A DNA stretch of 64,000 bases. Origin: Paraescarpia echinospica. Taxonomy: Eukaryota > Annelida > Polychaeta > Sabellida > Siboglinidae. How positions within the stretch are numbered: the stretch's first letter is position 1; every line of letters begins with the position of its first letter. A model generated the notes under the pieces. It was not told the DNA's origin. It made no database searches and was given only the letters and a program-made list of their open reading frames with translations. The stretch is taken from the NCBI GenBank assembly GCA_020002185.1, contig CM034533.1, positions 55,049,486 through 55,113,485 of the forward strand. Direction: 5' to 3'. Below are positions 59,445-64,000 of the stretch, piece after piece. A program made the translations under genes and the position numbers.

Positions 59445-60572
59445 CAATGGTCGAGTACAGGTACAAGTACATTCAATGGTCGAGTACAGGTACAAGTACA
59501 TTCAATGGTCGAGTATAGGTACAAGTACATTCAATGGTCGAGTACAGGTACAAGTACATTCAATGGTCGAGTACAGGTACAAGTACATTCAATGGTCGAG
59601 TACAGGTACAAGTACATTCAATGGTCGAGTACAGGTACAAGTACATTCAATGGTCGAGTACAGGTACAAGTACATTCAATGGCCGAGTACAGGTACAAGT
59701 ACATTCAATGGTCGAGTACAGGTACAAGTACATTCAATGGCCGAGTACAGGTACAAGTACATTCAATGGTCGAGTATAGGTACAAGTACATTCAATGGTC
59801 GAGTACAGGTACAAGTACATTCAATGGCCGAGTGCAGGTACAAGTACATTCAATGGTCGAGTACAGGTACAAGTACATTCAATGGTCGAGTACAGGTACA
59901 AGTACATTCAATGGTCGAGTACAGGTACAAGTACATTCAATGGTCGAGTACAGGTACAAGTACATTCAATGGTCGAGTACAGGTACAAGTACATTCAGTG
60001 GTCGAGTACAGGTACAAGTACATTCAGTGGTCGAGTACAGGTACAAGTACATTCAATGGCTGAGTACAGGTACAAGTACATTCAATGGTCGAGTATAGGT
60101 ACAAATACATTCAATGGTCGAGTACAGGTACAAGTACATTCAATGGCCGAGTGCAGGTACAAGTACATTCAATGGTCGAGTACAGGTACAAGTACATTCA
60201 ATGGTCGAGTACAGGTACAAGTACATTCAATGGTCGAGTACAGGTACAAGTACATTCAATGGTCGAGTACAGGTACAAGTACATTCAATGGTCGAGTACA
60301 GGTACAAGTACATTCAATGGCTGAGTACAGGTACAAGTACATTCAGTGGTCGAGTACAGGTACAAGTACATTCAATGGTCGAGTACAGGTACAAGTACAT
60401 TCAATGGCTGAGTACAGGTACAAGTACATTCAGTGGTCGAGTACAGGTACAAGTACATTTAATGGTCGAGTACAGGTACAAGTACATTCAATGGCTGAGT
60501 ACAGGTACAAGTACATTCAATGGTCGAGTACAGGTACAAGTACATTCAATGGTCGAGTACAGGTACAAGTAC
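59445..60572 (+). repeat. 29-bp minisatellite, about 39 copies
   Basis: The unit is AATGGTCGAGTACAGGTACA then AGTACATTC. It has no stop in any forward frame, so several overlapping long frames appear, all artefacts. It starts 30 bp from an inverted MITE copy. Confidence 0.95.
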
Positions 60573-60818
60573 ATTTCGGTCGTAATGATCAACAATTAAT
60601 AACTTTATTAACTTATAATTCAGGTGTCAATTATTTTGAAAATATATAATATCAATTGTGATAATTAGGATGGGCATTCAATGGTATGCAAGTATTTGAC
60701 CACAACCTTAGCATTTATACATTGTATTTGTACATAATAAATTACAAACACATATATATATATACAAATATGTCTCCACCTTCCCTACTGCTTTACACTG
60801 ATAGACTGGTTTGCTGTA

Positions 60819-60856
<38 letters not shown>
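60819..60856. repeat. (TA)n microsatellite
   Basis: A run of TA dinucleotides. The rest of 60573-61701 shows no gene or repeat that I recognise. Confidence 0.9.
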
Positions 60857-60865
<9 letters not shown>

Positions 60866-62325
60866 ATATATTATTAATTCCACCAAACCAGCGTACTTTA
60901 AGATTAATATAAGGAATCATTTGTGGGTTTTATGGATTTTGCTAGCAGCAATTTGTACATTTGTGCACAATACACCACTAAGGCTTGATCTGTGGAGTTA
61001 CTACTTCACCTAATCGACATGTAGTGTCTAAATCAATCTGTCTTGATTCAGGATAGACTGATCAACAATGCCCGTGTGTATAGGCACGCAAGTTTACAAC
61101 CTCACACAGAAATATCAATCCTTCCACAGGCCCATAAATGTCTGTTATGACATCACAACAACAACCAACACTGAAGCAACGGCCCTCCTCTATAAGTATC
61201 AAGCTATTTCAATCTTGTTTACAAATAATATCGTCCAGCTCAATTGCCTTTGAGATATGTTTACCGTATGACGTTTCATTGAGAATGAATTTTCGTTCTA
61301 CTTTCAGCACAAATTAATATTTCATGTTATGCTTCAAAAGTATTATGTTATGTTATTGCAACAGACATTGGTCAATTGTCTTGTGAGACAGTTAAATATA
61401 TATGGTTATTTTAATGTTATTATTAATCAGTAGGAATAGTATTTCATTCAGCAGGTGTTAGACAACACTTGAGCACATGTCCAACAATTCGGACATATTC
61501 GCATAACTCCTCTGACATTTGCAAGTCCAAATCTAATCCAAGCAAAAATGCAATTTCAGTTTCAACAATAGAACAGTTCCAGACATCTGCAGAATATTAG
61601 TACAAACTGTGGTTATAAAAATTTGTAACTGTATTTTTTTTAATATTATGTTCTATTGTTGGAGTTTAGCAAGGACAGTGTCTAAAAACAAGAGAAATTA
61701 ATTAAAGGAAATAAAACAAGGCATTAGCTAAAATCCGTTTTCCATGTGTACAAAGTTTAACGTTAACATTTGAGAACATTAAAAAATACTAATAAATTTG
61801 ATTTTAAACCCGTCTGTTTAGCGATTCCCATGGAAAATTTAAATTTAATGAGCTAGGTGATCACATGGTATCATGACGTCACATATGACATACTTGCATC
61901 AGGCCAATCCTTTCCATGCATTCAGAGCATGTTTACAAGGATAGCTTTTGGGTCGAAACGAGCATCAGAATGAGTTACTGTGCGATATTCCGATGTAATA
62001 CAAACATTAGTCATCATAGAGGAACAAGCAGTTATCTTACGGTTCCACATGAATCCAATTTTATTCAAAACAATGAATGCGAATGGGCCTACAAGTCAAC
62101 CAAGTTTCGGCTTTCTCTGAGCTTCGGCTCATTTTCAGAATAATTATATCGATTGCAACCCTCGGGAAATAATCTACACCAATAAACATACATAGCAAAC
62201 AGATATTGTATCCAGCTACAAAAAGTAATGTGTATAATCTCATAATATCACTAAAATATCAGTATATGAAGGAGAGGTTGTACAATTTATCATAACAACT
62301 TAAATCAGTCAGTGAATTTCTGTCG

Positions 62326-62407
62326 GTGTCGGTAGCTCAGTTGGTAGATGCGATGGTTTCGTGTCATGTATTTTACAATCGGGCGACACCGGTTCAATCC
62401 TGACACC
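62326..62407 (+). other. tRNA-like module, left arm of element 3
   Basis: GTGTCGG at the 5' side can pair with CTGACAC at the 3' side (one G-U). GTAGCTCAGTTGGTAG (A box) and GGTTCAATCC (B box) lie between. It is the most tRNA-like of the six modules, although the D and T stems do not form well. Confidence 0.55.
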
Positions 62408-62875
62408 AAACCATTGATTTTCTTGAACTTCTTTTGTTTGTTTTCACGAAGTAATATAAACCAAATCATTTTCATACTATGATGCACTGTTTGTAAATAT
62501 TTTGAAATTTTTGTAGTAATTATTTATTTGCCATAAAAATGAAAATATGGTAATTACCAGATACATATAACGATGTTTCTAAATTTTATTTATCCAAATA
62601 TAATGTAATGGATATATAATTTATTAATTGTATATATATTGTACGGTAATATATTGTAATTATATATGTGAAAAAAAAATTTGATCTATCTGGATAAATA
62701 AAATTTAGAAATATTGTTATATATAATTACCATATTCTCATTTTTTGTGACGAATAAATAATTACTACAAAAATTTTAAAATATTTACAAACAGTGCATC
62801 ATAGCATAAAATGATTTGGTTTATATTACTTTGTGAAAACATAAACAAAAGAAGTGTCAAGAAAATCAATGGTTT

Positions 62876-62958
62876 ACTCTCAGGATTGAACCGGCGTCAC
62901 CCGATTGTAAAATACATGACACGAAACCAACGCATCTACCAACTTAGCTACCGACACC
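62876..62958 (-). other. tRNA-like module, right arm of element 3
   Basis: Inverted partner of 62326-62407, slightly diverged (GCTACCGACACC end). Confidence 0.55.
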
Positions 62959-64000
62959 GACGGAAATTCACTGACCGATTTAAGTTGTTATGATAAAGTG
63001 TACAACCTCTCCTTCATATATTGATATTCTAGTGATATTATGAGATTATACACATTACTTTCTGTAGCTGGATACAATATCTGTTTGCTATGTATGTTTA
63101 TTGGTGTAGATTATCTCCCGTGGGTTGCAATCGATAATTATTCTGAAAACGAGCCGAAGCTCAGAGAAAGCTGAAATCTGGTCAAGTTGTAGGCCCATTT
63201 GCATTCATTGTTTTGAATAATTTTGGATTCATGTGGAACCATAGGATAACTGCTTGTTCCTCTATGGTGACTAGTGTGTGTATTACATCGGAATATCGCA
63301 CAGTAACCCATTCTGATGCTCGTTTCGACCCAAAAGCTATCCTTGTAAACATGCTCTGAATGCATGGAAACGGTCAGCCTGATGCGAGTATATATGACAT
63401 ATGTGACGTCACATCTCGGCATCCCAAAAGCACGCCAAAAATATGCATATTCGAAAATGTCCAGATGCACAGCACAAAATGTGGAATTTCTAATTCATTT
63501 AATTTTTTTGGCTTGGACATAAAAATAGTTAGCAGGATGTAATATAATATGAATTGAAGTAATAAGTGTTTTTATTCCATTTAAACTGGATCCTCGATTA
63601 ATTTGAAGTTTCCAAAGACCCGAACACACTATAAACATAGCAGTTTAGAAAACTACTGGTCAATACCCGCATATACATGTATGGTATCTTTTTCACAAAA
63701 CATAAAAAGGCACATTTGGTAATTGTGCCTAGTTCATTAAAAAAGTATTTTTATACAATCAAAACATCATTAATCACACAAAATCGCAAGCGGTTGATTG
63801 GAAGATGGCGCCAACAAAATTAACCAATCATCAACAAAATCAATTATCGAGAACACTTCCTGTGACAATATGAGCATATGAAATGTTGTTACTGTGGCAA
63901 CAATCAAAGGTCAGACGGGGGACTGGGAGCTATTGCCATACAGACGGGAGGTCAACTAACAAAGTCATCCAACTGACTACATAAATCACATTAGTTCCAG

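Larger units (their letters stand above)
61706..63580 (+). mobile_element. Foldback element 3 (TTAA target site)
   Basis: TTAA lies at 61702-61705 and 63581-63584. It has the same left segment, inverted arms and right segment as elements 1 and 2 but is more diverged, so probably older. Confidence 0.8.

Noticed and set aside
59295..60649. Several overlapping 80-284 codon frames
   Set aside because: They follow the 29-bp minisatellite in all three forward frames. The encoded text is the same repeat in shifted frames.

Overview
This window is animal (metazoan) nuclear DNA, most likely from a marine invertebrate. It has spliced genes with GT-AG introns, very large repeat-filled introns, several families of non-LTR retrotransposons and DNA transposons, long minisatellite arrays and one 1,000-base assembly gap. 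The species cannot be fixed from the sequence. There are no bacterial operons, no CRISPR arrays and nothing that looks viral.

The backbone of the window is one gene on the minus strand: an insulin receptor substrate (IRS, the Drosophila chico family). Eleven coding exons can be placed between 53387 and 14272. All ten junctions keep reading phase, giving 1,340 residues plus a stop. In order the protein has a PH domain (first strands missing), a PTB domain, and a long Ser/Pro-rich tail with eight YxxM sites (PI3-kinase p85 docking), a YVNV site (Grb2-type docking) and two C-terminal SHP2-type tyrosine sites. The first exon was not found and probably lies beyond 53.4 kb or outside the window.

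The IRS introns hold most of the other content. The 8.9 kb intron 33996-42876 contains two convergent gene-like loci: a P2X7-intracellular-domain-like gene on the plus strand (34319-39337) and a THAP-domain gene on the minus strand (41587-39168). Each shows a possible one-base frameshift. The P2X7-like locus carries a retrotransposon in its second intron, and that retrotransposon is itself split by a hAT transposon with a clean 8-bp target duplication. Downstream of IRS on the same strand is a small two-pass membrane protein exon (5034-4732).

Repeats by region: 1.3-4.3 kb, a non-LTR element inserted in a hAT-like MITE; 5.2-7.1 kb, minisatellite, degenerate repeats and a cysteine-rich protein fragment; 7.1-9.0 kb, an antisense non-LTR element; 9.6-13.5 kb, a TTAA-flanked foldback element carrying tRNA-like modules, with a ~1 kb segment tandemly amplified; 17.2-18.3 kb, a pogo/Tigger-like element; 19.8-24.0 kb, 88-bp and 46-bp arrays around the assembly gap; 27.8-29.3 kb, a TIR element and ~160-bp repeats; 30.3-33.4 kb, a 33-bp minisatellite derived from a MITE terminus; 50.7-52.6 and 61.7-63.6 kb, two more foldback elements; 54.9, 55.7 and 58.2 kb, further DNA elements; 59.4-60.6 kb, a 29-bp minisatellite.

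Many long open frames here (for example both strands of 30.3-33.4 kb, the N-run, and 59.3-60.6 kb) are by-products of repeats or gaps, not genes.
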